Source: Spirochaetota bacterium
Lineage (GTDB): Bacteria > Spirochaetota > JAHITG01
Length of the DNA: 46,626 nt
Reading direction: 5' to 3'
Assembly: GCA_018817865.1 (NCBI GenBank)
Contig: JAHITG010000292.1
Coordinates: forward strand, 1 to 46,626
A program made the translations under genes and the position numbers. The notes beneath the pieces were generated by a model. The model did no database searches. It was not told where the DNA came from and worked only from the letters and a program-made list of their open reading frames with translations. Positions 1-8,400 of the stretch are shown piece by piece (positions within the stretch are counted from its first letter, which is position 1; every line of letters begins with the position of its first letter).

Positions 1-2522
1 CTGACATTATCGATGGGTATATTATCCTCTATTTCATAATAATCCGCTTTTTGAATTTTCAGATGATGAAGGGCTTTCTTTTCCGATGAGATATTCAGGG
101 GTGAGAGGCCCTTTAATTTGTTGTTAATATAAATATTTGCCTTATCCGGTACTGTTTTGATCATGATCTTATTCAGGCCCGGAATTTCTTTAAATTTGAT
201 CAGGAGGAAATCCTGTGCTCCTGTTCCTTTTGAGGATGTTGACCCACTGATCATATATTCTGATTTATTGATCTGTTTAATGGTGCTGACCGACTCTTTT
301 GCATCACCCCCGTAAGTTTTATTCCAGATCATTTCACCTCTTTCCGAGAGCTTCATGATCCAGATATCCCAATTGCCCGCCCCCTTTGAAAAGATCGTTC
401 CTGCAACAACAAAACCCTTGTCAAAGGTCTGTTCTACCGAATATGCCGTGTCAACCAGGCTTCTGTCATACTGCTTATCCCATAGAATGGCACCATTTGC
501 ACTCAAGCGGATAATCCTGATATCCGACTCACCGGACTTTGTATAGGAATAACCTGCCATAATATATCCGCCGCGTTCGGTTTCTCTGATCGCGTGTACT
601 CCATCGTGGTAGGGGCCTCCAAAGGTCTTTTCCCAGATCAGTTGGCCCTTACTGTTCAATTTGATGATCCAGATATCACTTTCACCGTTTCCTTTTGAAT
701 AGGTATGCCCGGCAATGATATAACCATCTTCTTTTGTCTGGCTTATGGAGAAGGCTTCATCATCCGCATCTCCCCCAAAAGTTTTATCCCATTCTTTTAC
801 TCCTTTCCGGTTTAATTTGATGATCCAGATATCGCTTCCTCCCTTTCCATGGGAGAGGGTTGTTCCGGCAATAATGAATCCGTTGTCTCTGGTTGACAGG
901 ATGGATATTCCCTTATCATCCTGTTTTCCCCCGAACGTTTTTTCCCAGAGTTTAAAGCCCTTATAATTCAATTTCAGTACCCAGACATCTGCTTTTCCTT
1001 GTCCTTTCGAACGGGTATAACCTGTCGCGATGATCATTCCGTCAGGAGCTATCTGGATGGAATTGATCTGATCATCGCTGTTCCCGCCATAGGTCCTGCC
1101 CCATTGTAAAGAGCCGTTTTTATTTATTCCTGCGATAAGGGCATCTCTCATATTCTTTCCTTTTGATTCCGTAAAACCGGCTGCAATAAAATCGTCATTT
1201 TCTGTACTGCATATAGAAAGGATCGCTTCCTCTTTTTCCGATCCGTAGATCTTGTCCCACAGGAGGTAAAATTTCATATCTTCTTTTGGCTTTTTATAGG
1301 ATGAAATATCGAATTTACTGAATATTTCCGGTTTAGCGGGCCGGTAATTCCCGTCATTGTCGGTTTTTAGTATCCATGCATCCTGTACTTCCGCTTCCGG
1401 GGAGATAGAATATCCTGCTGCAATAAATCCGTCATCAGTAGATGCTATCGAAAGGATCTCGTCATCGTTCAGATCACCGTAGGTGCGGTCCCATAGTATT
1501 TTTCCATTGTTATCTATTTTAACCATCCAGCCGTCCTTATTATTAAGGCCTTTTGACCTGGTATACCCGGTAAAGACATACTCTTCATTTCCGGTTTCTA
1601 TGACAGATGCGGCATCATCCCAGTTTTTTCCTCCATATACCCTGTCCCATAATTTTTTTCCTCTTCTGTCCAGTTTAAGGATCCAGGCACTGCTTTTACC
1701 GGAATCACTGCGGTAGGTATACCCGGCGACAATGTAATTGGTCCTTGAAGTCTCGATGATCGAATTAGCAGAATCCCAGTACAGGTTACCGTATTTTTTC
1801 TCCCATAATTTTTTAAAGGTTTTATTGAATTTAACGATCCATATATCCTTTAAACCCGTTTTTTTCGTTTCGGTTACACCTGCAATAATATATCCTTTAT
1901 CGTATGTCTTTTTTATGGAATAACCTGCATTCCAGTTATTACCGCCAAGTGTTTTATTCATGATCACATGCCCTTTGGTATTCAGCTCCAGTATCCATAA
2001 ATATGATTTTTTCTTTTTCTGAAAAAAGATTGATCCTACAATAATATAGTTTCCATTGGTTTTAATAATAACATCATTTACCTCATTATCATCCCCGTAA
2101 TTGAAATACTTTCTCCAGACCAGTTTTCCGTTTTTATCCAGTTTCAGCACCTGTGCCATGCGTCCCATCGCATGTTTGGATATCGTCTCCCCGATAACAA
2201 CATAACCCTTATCACTGGTCGGCAAGATCGAATTAGCTTTATCCCAGGCTTTACTGCCATAAGTTTTTTCCCAAATTATTTTTCCATATCTATTTAACCT
2301 TGTGATCCAAATATCGCTTTCTGTTTTAGTAGCCTTATAGCCTGCGGTAATGTATCCGCTGGTTTTTAAGACCCGGATGGACGTGATCTGTTCAAAGTGA
2401 TCATTGAGCAGTATTTTACTGAAACAGATCGTTTTTTCCCTGGAATTAAGCGAATTAGCCCTGATCATGATCAAGATAACCAATATCAGAATGGATAAAA
2501 TATAATAGGCTTTTTTATTCAT
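1..2522 (-). CDS. Large secreted or anchored propeller-type repeat protein with PEGA domain (3' end outside window)
   Basis: The minus-strand frame is open from an ATG at 2522 to the window edge (840 codons, no stop), so the C-terminus is missing. It begins MNKKAYYILSILILVILIM, a signal peptide or membrane anchor. About 14 repeats of 50-60 residues follow, with the pattern W-[DE]-K-T-[YF]-G-G-x-x-x-D-x-A-x-S-I, then G-[YF]-I-x-A-G-[YH]-T-x-S-K-G, then D-[IV]-W-[IVL]-x-K-[LI]-[ND]. These resemble SBBP/WD-like beta-propeller blades. The last visible segment (about 25-185) contains VPDKANIYINNKLKGLSPL, typical of PEGA domains, which occur in surface-layer-like proteins. A longer linker interrupts the repeats near 1260-1350. 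A promoter lies at 2551-2578 but no Shine-Dalgarno is obvious. Plus-strand open frames here are shadows. Role inferred: extracellular or surface beta-propeller; ligand unknown. Confidence 0.85.
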   Translation of the reverse strand, partial: MNKKAYYILSILILVILIMIRANSLNSREKTICFSKILLNDHFEQITSIRVLKTSGYITAGYKATKTESDIWITRLNRYGKIIWEKTYGSKAWDKANSILPTSDKGYVVIGETISKHAMGRMAQVLKLDKNGKLVWRKYFNYGDDNEVNDVIIKTNGNYIIVGSIFFQKKKKSYLWILELNTKGHVIMNKTLGGNNWNAGYSIKKTYDKGYIIAGVTETKKTGLKDIWIVKFNKTFKKLWEKKYGNLYWDSANSIIETSRTNYIVAGYTYRSDSGKSSAWILKLDRRGKKLWDRVYGGKNWDDAASVIETGNEEYVFTGYTRSKGLNNKDGWMVKIDNNGKILWDRTYGDLNDDEILSIASTDDGFIAAGYSISPEAEVQDAWILKTDNDGNYRPAKPEIFSKFDISSYKKPKEDMKFYLLWDKIYGSEKEEAILSICSTENDDFIAAGFTESKGKNMRDALIAGINKNGSLQWGRTYGGNSDDQINSIQIAPDGMIIATGYTRSKGQGKADVWVLKLNYKGFKLWEKTFGGKQDDKGISILSTRDNGFIIAGTTLSHGKGGSDIWIIKLNRKGVKEWDKTFGGDADDEAFSISQTKEDGYIIAGHTYSKGNGESDIWIIKLNSKGQLIWEKTFGGPYHDGVHAIRETERGGYIMAGYSYTKSGESDIRIIRLSANGAILWDKQYDRSLVDTAYSVEQTFDKGFVVAGTIFSKGAGNWDIWIMKLSERGEMIWNKTYGGDAKESVSTIKQINKSEYMISGSTSSKGTGAQDFLLIKFKEIPGLNKIMIKTVPDKANIYINNKLKGLSPLNISSEKKALHHLKIQKADYYEIEDNIPIDNV

Positions 2523-2550
2523 AAAAAATTCCCGAAATATTAGAATACCA

Positions 2551-2578
2551 ATTATACTAATATTTCATAATAAAGCAA
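2551..2578 (-). promoter_or_regulatory. Sigma70-type promoter of the propeller-repeat gene
   Basis: On the minus strand, TTGCTT (2578-2573) and TATAAT (2556-2551) are separated by 16 bp, giving a leader of roughly 20 nt before the ATG at 2522. It is divergent from the promoter of the flavin reductase-like gene. Confidence 0.5.
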
Positions 2579-2604
2579 CTTCTTTTATTGAATCAAATTA
2601 ATTT

Positions 2605-2632
2605 TTGACAAAATAAACCATATCAGTACATT
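2605..2632 (+). promoter_or_regulatory. Sigma70-type promoter of the flavin reductase-like gene
   Basis: TTGACA (2605-2610), 16 bp, TACATT (2627-2632). The next gene starts at 2669 with a strong ribosome binding site at 2655-2661. Confidence 0.5.
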
Positions 2633-2668
2633 AACTATATATTTTATCAAGTGGTAAGGAGTGCATTT

Positions 2669-3178
2669 ATGAGCAGTTTTCAGAAAATAAATGCTGAGCA
2701 GCTTCATAATAATTTTTTTAAAGCCATAGGCCGGGAATGGATGCTGTTAACGGCCGGAACAGAGAAGTCTTATAATGCCATGACAGCGGGTTGGGGAACT
2801 ATGGGCGTATTATGGAGGTTGAATGTCTGTATCTGTTTTGTCAGGCCAAGCCGTTATACATATGAATTAATGGAAAAAAATGAGTATTTTACACTCTCTT
2901 TTTTTGAGAAGAAACACAGGGAGCTGTTAACCTATTTCGGAACCGTATCCGGCCGGCAGGAAGATAAAATAAAAAAGGCACAAGTAAATCCTGTGATCGG
3001 TGAGACAGGTGCAGTCTATTTTGATGAGGCCAGCCTTGTATTCGAGTGCAAAAAGATTTACGCGGATAATATTGATCCGAAGCATTTTATTGATAAGGGA
3101 CTTATGAATAATTATCCCGGTGCGGATTATCACAGATTCTATGTTGGTGAGATCAGAAATTGTCTAAAAAAAGCTTAA
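2669..3178 (+). CDS. Flavin reductase-like (FMN-binding split-barrel) protein
   Basis: 169 residues. The sequence from FFKAIGREWMLLTAG through NAMTAGWGTMGVLW and CFVRPSRYTYELMEKNEYFTL matches the usual order of flavin reductase-like split-barrel proteins (start strand, T-x-x-W-G segment, R-P-x-R-x-T motif). Family members bind FMN and act as NAD(P)H:flavin oxidoreductases or partners of flavin-dependent enzymes in the cytoplasm. Substrate here is unknown. The ATG at 2669 is preferred over a GTG 18 bases upstream because TAAGGAGT at 2655-2662 is correctly spaced from it. The gene is monocistronic and converges on the PilZ gene. Confidence 0.8.
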   Translation: MSSFQKINAEQLHNNFFKAIGREWMLLTAGTEKSYNAMTAGWGTMGVLWRLNVCICFVRPSRYTYELMEKNEYFTLSFFEKKHRELLTYFGTVSGRQEDKIKKAQVNPVIGETGAVYFDEASLVFECKKIYADNIDPKHFIDKGLMNNYPGADYHRFYVGEIRNCLKKA

Positions 3179-3185
3179 GAAGCTT
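3171..3185 (-). terminator. Possible weak terminator of the PilZ operon
   Basis: AAGCTT-AAG-AAGCTT forms a 6-bp stem. On the minus strand it is followed directly by a T-run (complement of the A-run at 3164-3170). It overlaps the stop codon of the convergent gene. The stem is low in GC, so it may be weak. Confidence 0.35.
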
Positions 3186-3195
3186 ACCTTATAGT

Positions 3196-3804
3196 TTATT
3201 CCTTCCTATTCCCTTTTTTGAGTTCTTCGTTGATGAATTTGATCAATATCTTACGCCGGATCTCGGATAATTGAAACTGGATGCCATAGTTAGAAAACGA
3301 TCTGTCTTCAGGCTTTATCCAGACGATCTTTCCGGGGACATCCTCCATTAATTTTTCGTTTGGAAGCGAAAATGCCAGTTTAACCAGATCTCCTTGTTTA
3401 CGCCCTATTTTTGCTGTGACCATGGCCCCGCCTGCGCTGAGATCAGCAATAATACATTGAGTCCTGTTGATCCCTTCGAAATCATATATAGCCGCAGTTA
3501 TCTTAGCATTGATCCTCGGAAAGGAACGGTTGAATATCTTCTTTAAAGTTGTGGGACGGGAGATGTCCAGTAAATTTTCTTTATTTTGTTTAGAGTTCAG
3601 GGCTACTGATTTGAATTCATACGTTGCTTGATCATCCCAGAAGTTTATAAAGAGTATCGTATTTTTTTCAATGATAATATTATTTATAGGGATATAGATG
3701 GTGATACATTCCGGAGTTATTTTTTGGATCAGGGCCTGGAGTTTTTCACCATTCAGGATCTTATCGGAATAGATAACAATGCCCTGTTGAGTCTTTAATC
3801 CCAT
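3196..3804 (-). CDS. PilZ-domain protein (c-di-GMP receptor candidate)
   Basis: 202 residues. The C-terminal half is a PilZ domain with both c-di-GMP-binding signatures intact: RxxxR at residues 93-97 (RSFPR) and DxSxxG at 121-126 (DLSAGG). The N-terminal half (about 5-80) is a beta-rich region like the YcgR N-terminal domain (PilZN). Such proteins are cytosolic effectors that couple c-di-GMP to motility, pili or polysaccharide export. The start codon lies 2 bases after the stop of the upstream small gene, and its ribosome binding site (AAGGAA) is within that gene's last codons, so the two are co-transcribed and probably translationally coupled. A Tad/Flp pilin locus and a deacetylase fusion occur elsewhere in the window, but no partner can be assigned. 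Confidence 0.85.
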   Translation of the reverse strand: MGLKTQQGIVIYSDKILNGEKLQALIQKITPECITIYIPINNIIIEKNTILFINFWDDQATYEFKSVALNSKQNKENLLDISRPTTLKKIFNRSFPRINAKITAAIYDFEGINRTQCIIADLSAGGAMVTAKIGRKQGDLVKLAFSLPNEKLMEDVPGKIVWIKPEDRSFSNYGIQFQLSEIRRKILIKFINEELKKGNRKE

Positions 3805-3806
3805 GT

Positions 3807-4019
3807 TTATTCCTTTATCAGTTTTTTGAAGGCCTTTTTATCTTTTTTATAGAGCTCTTCGTCTTTTTTCGCTTCAGTTTCAGTGTCTCTCCATGGGCCG
3901 CATAGGATTTCGACTTCATTATTGTCTTTATTCTTTATATACATGTGATTGTCCGAGTGCTCTTTAACAGAGTCTTCTTTAATGACTTTTTTAATTGTAA
4001 AACAGAAACTGTATTTCAT
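3807..4019 (-). CDS. Small charged hypothetical protein, first gene of the PilZ operon
   Basis: 70 residues, starting MKYSFCFTIKKVIKE, rich in Lys/Glu/Asp, with one CGPWRDTETEAKKDEE segment. No family was recognised. The start is placed at ATG 4019 because the only upstream alternative (TTG 4028) lies inside the -10 box of a near-perfect promoter. The -10 ends 8 bases before the ATG, so the mRNA is probably leaderless. It is immediately followed by the PilZ gene with a 2-base gap. Confidence 0.6.
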   Translation of the reverse strand: MKYSFCFTIKKVIKEDSVKEHSDNHMYIKNKDNNEVEILCGPWRDTETEAKKDEELYKKDKKAFKKLIKE

Positions 4020-4027
4020 AATACTCA

Positions 4028-4055
4028 ATTATATATAATTATTTTTAATAGTCAA
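4028..4055 (-). promoter_or_regulatory. Near-consensus promoter of the small gene-PilZ operon
   Basis: On the minus strand, TTGACT (4055-4050), 16 bp, TATAAT (4033-4028). The ATG at 4019 is only 8 bases beyond the -10 box, implying a leader of 0-4 nt. Confidence 0.65.
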
Positions 4056-4130
4056 GTATATGCCCTAAGGATGTGTGAGTATGCAGGAGATCGTTACGGG
4101 TATTATTATTTACAGAAGCAGGATACCAAA

Positions 4131-4216
4131 GAAAAGGGGACGGTGCGTGACATTGTGACATTTTAGTTAAAGGAATACTAGAATGATGTCACAATGTCAC
4201 GCACCGTCCCCTTTTC
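4131..4216. repeat. Perfect 31-bp inverted repeat (REP/MITE-like palindrome)
   Basis: The left arm 4131-4161 and right arm 4186-4216 are exact reverse complements around a 24-base loop (4162-4185). The arm begins GAAAAGGGGACGG and carries the core GGTGCGTGACATTGTGACA. Variants of the core recur once each near 44038 and 46549. A perfect 12-bp tandem duplication (CCCTTTTCTGTA, 4209-4220 and 4221-4232) overlaps and follows the right arm. The architecture is that of REP-type or IS200-derived non-autonomous elements; no transposase is present in the window. Confidence 0.8.
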
Positions 4217-4261
4217 TGTACCCTTTTCTGTAAGGATGGATCATCCTCACATTAAGCGCGA

Positions 4262-5227
4262 TCATTTTTTCACTTTATAATTGAAGGTGTCTACAGTTTT
4301 AATAGAGCCGTTTTCATCAAAGACTTTCATTTCCATACTGATGCTTGATCCGTCGACTTCAACAACCATATAGCCATACTTTTCCGAATGCGCGACCTGA
4401 ATGACATCCGGCTCTCTGTACTGCCTGGAATGCCAAACTCGCAGGGGAGCTCCGGCAGTGCCGACAATAAACTGGTGAAACCATAATTCATCCTGAAATT
4501 CTATTTTTGCATGATCATACCAGTGATCATGTCCGCAGAAATAAATTATACCGCCAGCACCCAGTATACTTTCTACAAAGGTGTCTCTTGCTTTTTCATG
4601 AATGGCTAAGGCATCATAATGACCACCCTCCAGTGTGTATGCCGGTTCATGTGCATATAAAAAAACATGAGGGAGAGAATTTTTTTTAAGTTGCTTATCA
4701 AGCCATTTTTGATTGACTTTGCTCCTGTCAATATAAGTGTCCAGTCCGATAAAAAATGCATTTTGGTTAGTGAATGAATAAGTGATATTCTTTTCTCCCT
4801 CCGGACCGTTTGACGGCAGGGCATATTTTCCCATAAAGACATCGTTCCATGCCCTTTCGGGATATTCATCTTTTACAAGGTCATGGTTCCCCCTTACAGG
4901 ATAGACTTTTATATTCTTTTTATGTAAAGGCTCCATAAATGACCGCCTCCAGTTGAGAAGCTGCTGAACTGTCTCTTCATAATCCACATATCCATTAACA
5001 AGGTCACCGGGGAAGAGAACAAGCGTTGGATTCTCTTTTATGATCTGCCTGGCAAGGGTCCTCACCACTTCTTCATTGATCCCGTTTTGATAACCTCTGC
5101 TGTCCCCGGTTACAATAAAGCTCCAGCGTTCAGGTTCTTTTGCATTTAGACCGGTTGGAAATGACAGGAACCATATTAACAGAAAAAAAGCCATGATCCG
5201 GATAACTGCTTTAAGTTGTTTTGACAT
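4262..5227 (-). CDS. Secreted calcineurin-like metallophosphoesterase
   Basis: 321 residues. The N-terminal signal peptide (MSKQLKAV...FLLIWFLSFPTGLNA) is cleaved near residue 29. All metallophosphoesterase motifs are present: GDSR at 41-44, GD at 74-75, GNHD at 113-116, AHE at 192-194 and GHDH at 232-235. These bind the two metals and catalyse phosphoester hydrolysis. The GDSR variant of the first motif defines a common subgroup of exported phosphoesterases. The ATG at 5227 is chosen because AAGGAGGAAG lies just upstream; a longer frame starting at 5275 would lack a ribosome binding site. It is monocistronic and substrate is unknown. Confidence 0.88.
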   Translation of the reverse strand: MSKQLKAVIRIMAFFLLIWFLSFPTGLNAKEPERWSFIVTGDSRGYQNGINEEVVRTLARQIIKENPTLVLFPGDLVNGYVDYEETVQQLLNWRRSFMEPLHKKNIKVYPVRGNHDLVKDEYPERAWNDVFMGKYALPSNGPEGEKNITYSFTNQNAFFIGLDTYIDRSKVNQKWLDKQLKKNSLPHVFLYAHEPAYTLEGGHYDALAIHEKARDTFVESILGAGGIIYFCGHDHWYDHAKIEFQDELWFHQFIVGTAGAPLRVWHSRQYREPDVIQVAHSEKYGYMVVEVDGSSISMEMKVFDENGSIKTVDTFNYKVKK

Positions 5228-5247
5228 GCACTTCCTCCTTAAAATAT

Positions 5248-5275
5248 AGGATATCACAATAAATATTAATGTCAA
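5248..5275 (-). promoter_or_regulatory. Promoter of the metallophosphoesterase gene
   Basis: On the minus strand, TTGACA (5275-5270), 16 bp, TATCCT (5253-5248), just before the strong ribosome binding site. Confidence 0.45.
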
Positions 5276-5324
5276 CAGAAAGCAGTACGGCTCTTTCTTC
5301 TTTAATTATTACAGAAGATATTTT

Positions 5325-5352
5325 TTTAACCGAATTTAATAATAGGTATAAT
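5325..5352 (+). promoter_or_regulatory. Possible promoter of the coiled-coil/NodB gene
   Basis: A perfect TATAAT (5347-5352) has only a poor -35 (TTTAAC, 5325-5330) at 16-bp spacing. A strong ribosome binding site (AAGGAGG) follows near 5391. Confidence 0.35.
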
Positions 5353-5403
5353 TATCTGTTTACATTTTATTGAACCTGAAAAGAGTATATAAGGAGGCTG
5401 GAA

Positions 5404-8400
5404 ATGACAGTTTATAAAAGAATTTTCAGTTTTATGGGAATAATATGGATTTTGTTGCTTTTATCTTCTTCAGTTTTTTCCCAGGAAGAGCACAATAAAT
5501 ATTTTCAAGCCGGTTTGCAGAATTACCAGAATAAAAAGTATGATGCAGCTATTAGGGCGTATTCCATGGCACTTCAGTTTGAAAAGGACGATCCCCGGAT
5601 CTATATCAACCTGGCTGATGCCTGTCTGAAATACATCCATTCAATGAAATTGAATTATAAGAGGAATTCAGCTCTTATTAAAAAACAATTCGACATGGCT
5701 GATGCCTGTTTGAAGATGGGAGAGCATAAGATAATACTATATGAATCAGGAACATCTACAGCTATCGGAAAGAAGATAAACACGGGTTTGTTAAGAACCA
5801 GATCTAAGACTTTAAAACAGTCGATGGTTTCATTGAAACGAGAAATGAAAGATGTTATAGATGAAAAGAAGGAACCTACGGTCATTGCTGTATCTGTTCC
5901 GGAAAAAAAGGAGCAGACAGGTCCTGAAATGCATCAAGAAAAGAAAGATCAGGCCATTACCAATAAAAGTAATTTTCAAAAAAGAGTTATAGGTATTACT
6001 CGGAATAAGGAGGCAAAAGATGATAACCGTCAAAAGGCCATCATGCAATCACAGTTTGATCTTCTGATCGCAAGTAATGAACGATTATATGATGAAAATA
6101 GAAGATATCAGGATCGACTTCAAGCTATTCAAGAGCAGATCGCTCATTTGAACGAGGAAATTTCAAATAGAGATGCTGCTCTTCATCCGGGTCCGTCACA
6201 AGAGATGACATCTGAAGAGTTTAAAGTGAAGAATGAGGCAATGCAATTACAGATACATGATCTTGAGATCAACATTGAGAATCAGAAAAAAGCATATGAA
6301 GATGAGATCAAACGGATGGAAGGGAGTAATCAGAGTTTGAGTAATTATCTTTCACATAAGATCTTGTTATTAAAAGAAGAAGTAGAAGACAGGAAGAAGT
6401 ATTACGCTTTAGAGCATCAGAAGCTTTTCAAGAATGAGCAAAAAGTGATCATGAATGATAATGATTATCAGAAAAAAATAAATGACCTGCAGGCAAAGTT
6501 ATCTTATCAGGAGAAGATGTATTGGGACCATACACAGCAGTTAGAACGAAATATTGAGGAGATCAGTAATGAGTCCCGGCTGGTAATAGAAAATTTTCAG
6601 AATGAATTGCATTCTCAAAAGAAGTCTTTTGAGCAACAACTGGCAAAAAATCAGGAAGGATCACAAAAAATGAATGATCAGTATCAACAGTCTATTAGTA
6701 ATTTAAATGAAAAGTTTAATAATCAGGAAATGATCCTATTAAATAGAGTTGTAGAGATGAGTAACCAGATGCAGAGGCAGACTGCAGGATTGAAGAAGGG
6801 TAATAATGATCAGAAAACCTTTTATGAACGAAAGCTTAAAAAGTTGAAAGAGATCCATTATGATGATAAGAATAAGTTACAGATTTTATCAGGAGAATTG
6901 GAAAAAAGAATACAGGAGCAAAAAAAAGGGTATTCTAAAAAAATTGATGAAAAAGAAGAGAAGTATGATTCATTGATCAAGCAGCAGGAAAAAGAGATTG
7001 AAAAATTACAGGAAGAAGCAGAAAATCTTGAAGAAGAGAAAAAAATGATCACAGAAAAAGCCGATGAAGAGCGGGAGCTGTTCCAGAAGAACAAGAAGAA
7101 GTATAATGAGATCAGTGAAATGAATAAAGATCTTTTTCAGGAGAGTCTTCAATATCAGATAAAAATTATTAATTTAGAAAAAGACCTTTCTGAGTTCAGA
7201 CAAAGGAGTGCAGTAGTTCAGGAATATAACAGTGGATTGGAAGGGGAGAACCAGGTCCTTAAGAAAGAGAGCTTGAAATATTCTGAAGAGAAAGAAGAGT
7301 TAGAGAAAAAATTAAAGACAACCGAGTCGCTTTATTATGATCAGCTCACAAAGAAGAATCTGCAGATCAGTACACTTGGATCGGAATATGAAGAGAAGTT
7401 GAAAAAACTCGCGGATGAACATGAAAAAGAGATCTCATTATATAAAAAGAGGGATGGGAATAATATTATTACCCTTTCCCGATATGAGAAAGAAGTTAAC
7501 AAATTAAAGCAGGAACTAAGTGATGTAAAAACATCGCTAAAAGGGGAGAAGAAGCAAATTCAGATCACAATAAAGCGTTATAAGAAGTTAAAGACAAAAA
7601 ACACAGATCAACTCAGGAAGTTACAGCAGCTAAGTGAAGCTCTGAAAGCAGAAGAGAAGAAGAACACGGATATTGTGGAACAGCTGGCACAATATGATAA
7701 AGAGAACAGGGAGCTTGATCAGAAATATAATAATAAAAGTGAAAAAGAAAAAGAGCTTCTTAAATATCAACAGAGGAATATGATTAGATTACAAGAAAAG
7801 GATCTGAAGATCGAACAGCTGAAAAATAATATCATGGAATTAAATAATAAGAATTTAACTCTGCAAAAAGATATTGATCTCTATTTAAACCAGGACCACG
7901 GCCATAAGATAGAAACATTAAAGGTTGAACTGGCAGGCATGAGGGGTCGATACGAGGAACTGCAGAAGGAAGCCGCAGTATTAAAGGCCTTCACAGCACA
8001 AAAGGCAAAAAATTATCGTAAAATGATCATTCAAAATGAAGAACAGAGTAAGAAAATATCCGGTTATAGTGAAAAGATCAAAGAATTGTTCTCAGATAAT
8101 CGGCTATTAAAACATGATGTGCTTCTGGTGAATAAAGAGATCAGACAGTTGAAGATGAACTCCCGCTCCGGAGATGGTCTTCAGGATAGTAAGAAACAAA
8201 AGATCACGCAGGATCCTGATGAGAATGAAAATGAAAATGCGATCGAAAAAAAGGAAGTCTTTCTGTTAAAAGATTCCGGTGGGAATGAAGTAGTTAAAGT
8301 TCCGATACTTTGTTATCATTCGTTTGATACTAAGGGTCCGTATTCTGTCTCTGGAGAACAGTTCCGAAAACAGATGGAATACCTGCATAAAAATAATTAT

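Noticed and set aside
355..1923. Several plus-strand open frames of 60-77 codons in the first 2 kb
   Set aside because: They lie opposite the highly repetitive minus-strand coding frame, recur at the same offset in each repeat, and have no ribosome binding sites or domain features.
4019..4028. TTG at 4028 as start of the small gene before PilZ
   Set aside because: It lies inside the TATAAT box of the best promoter match in the window; ATG 4019 fits a leaderless start.
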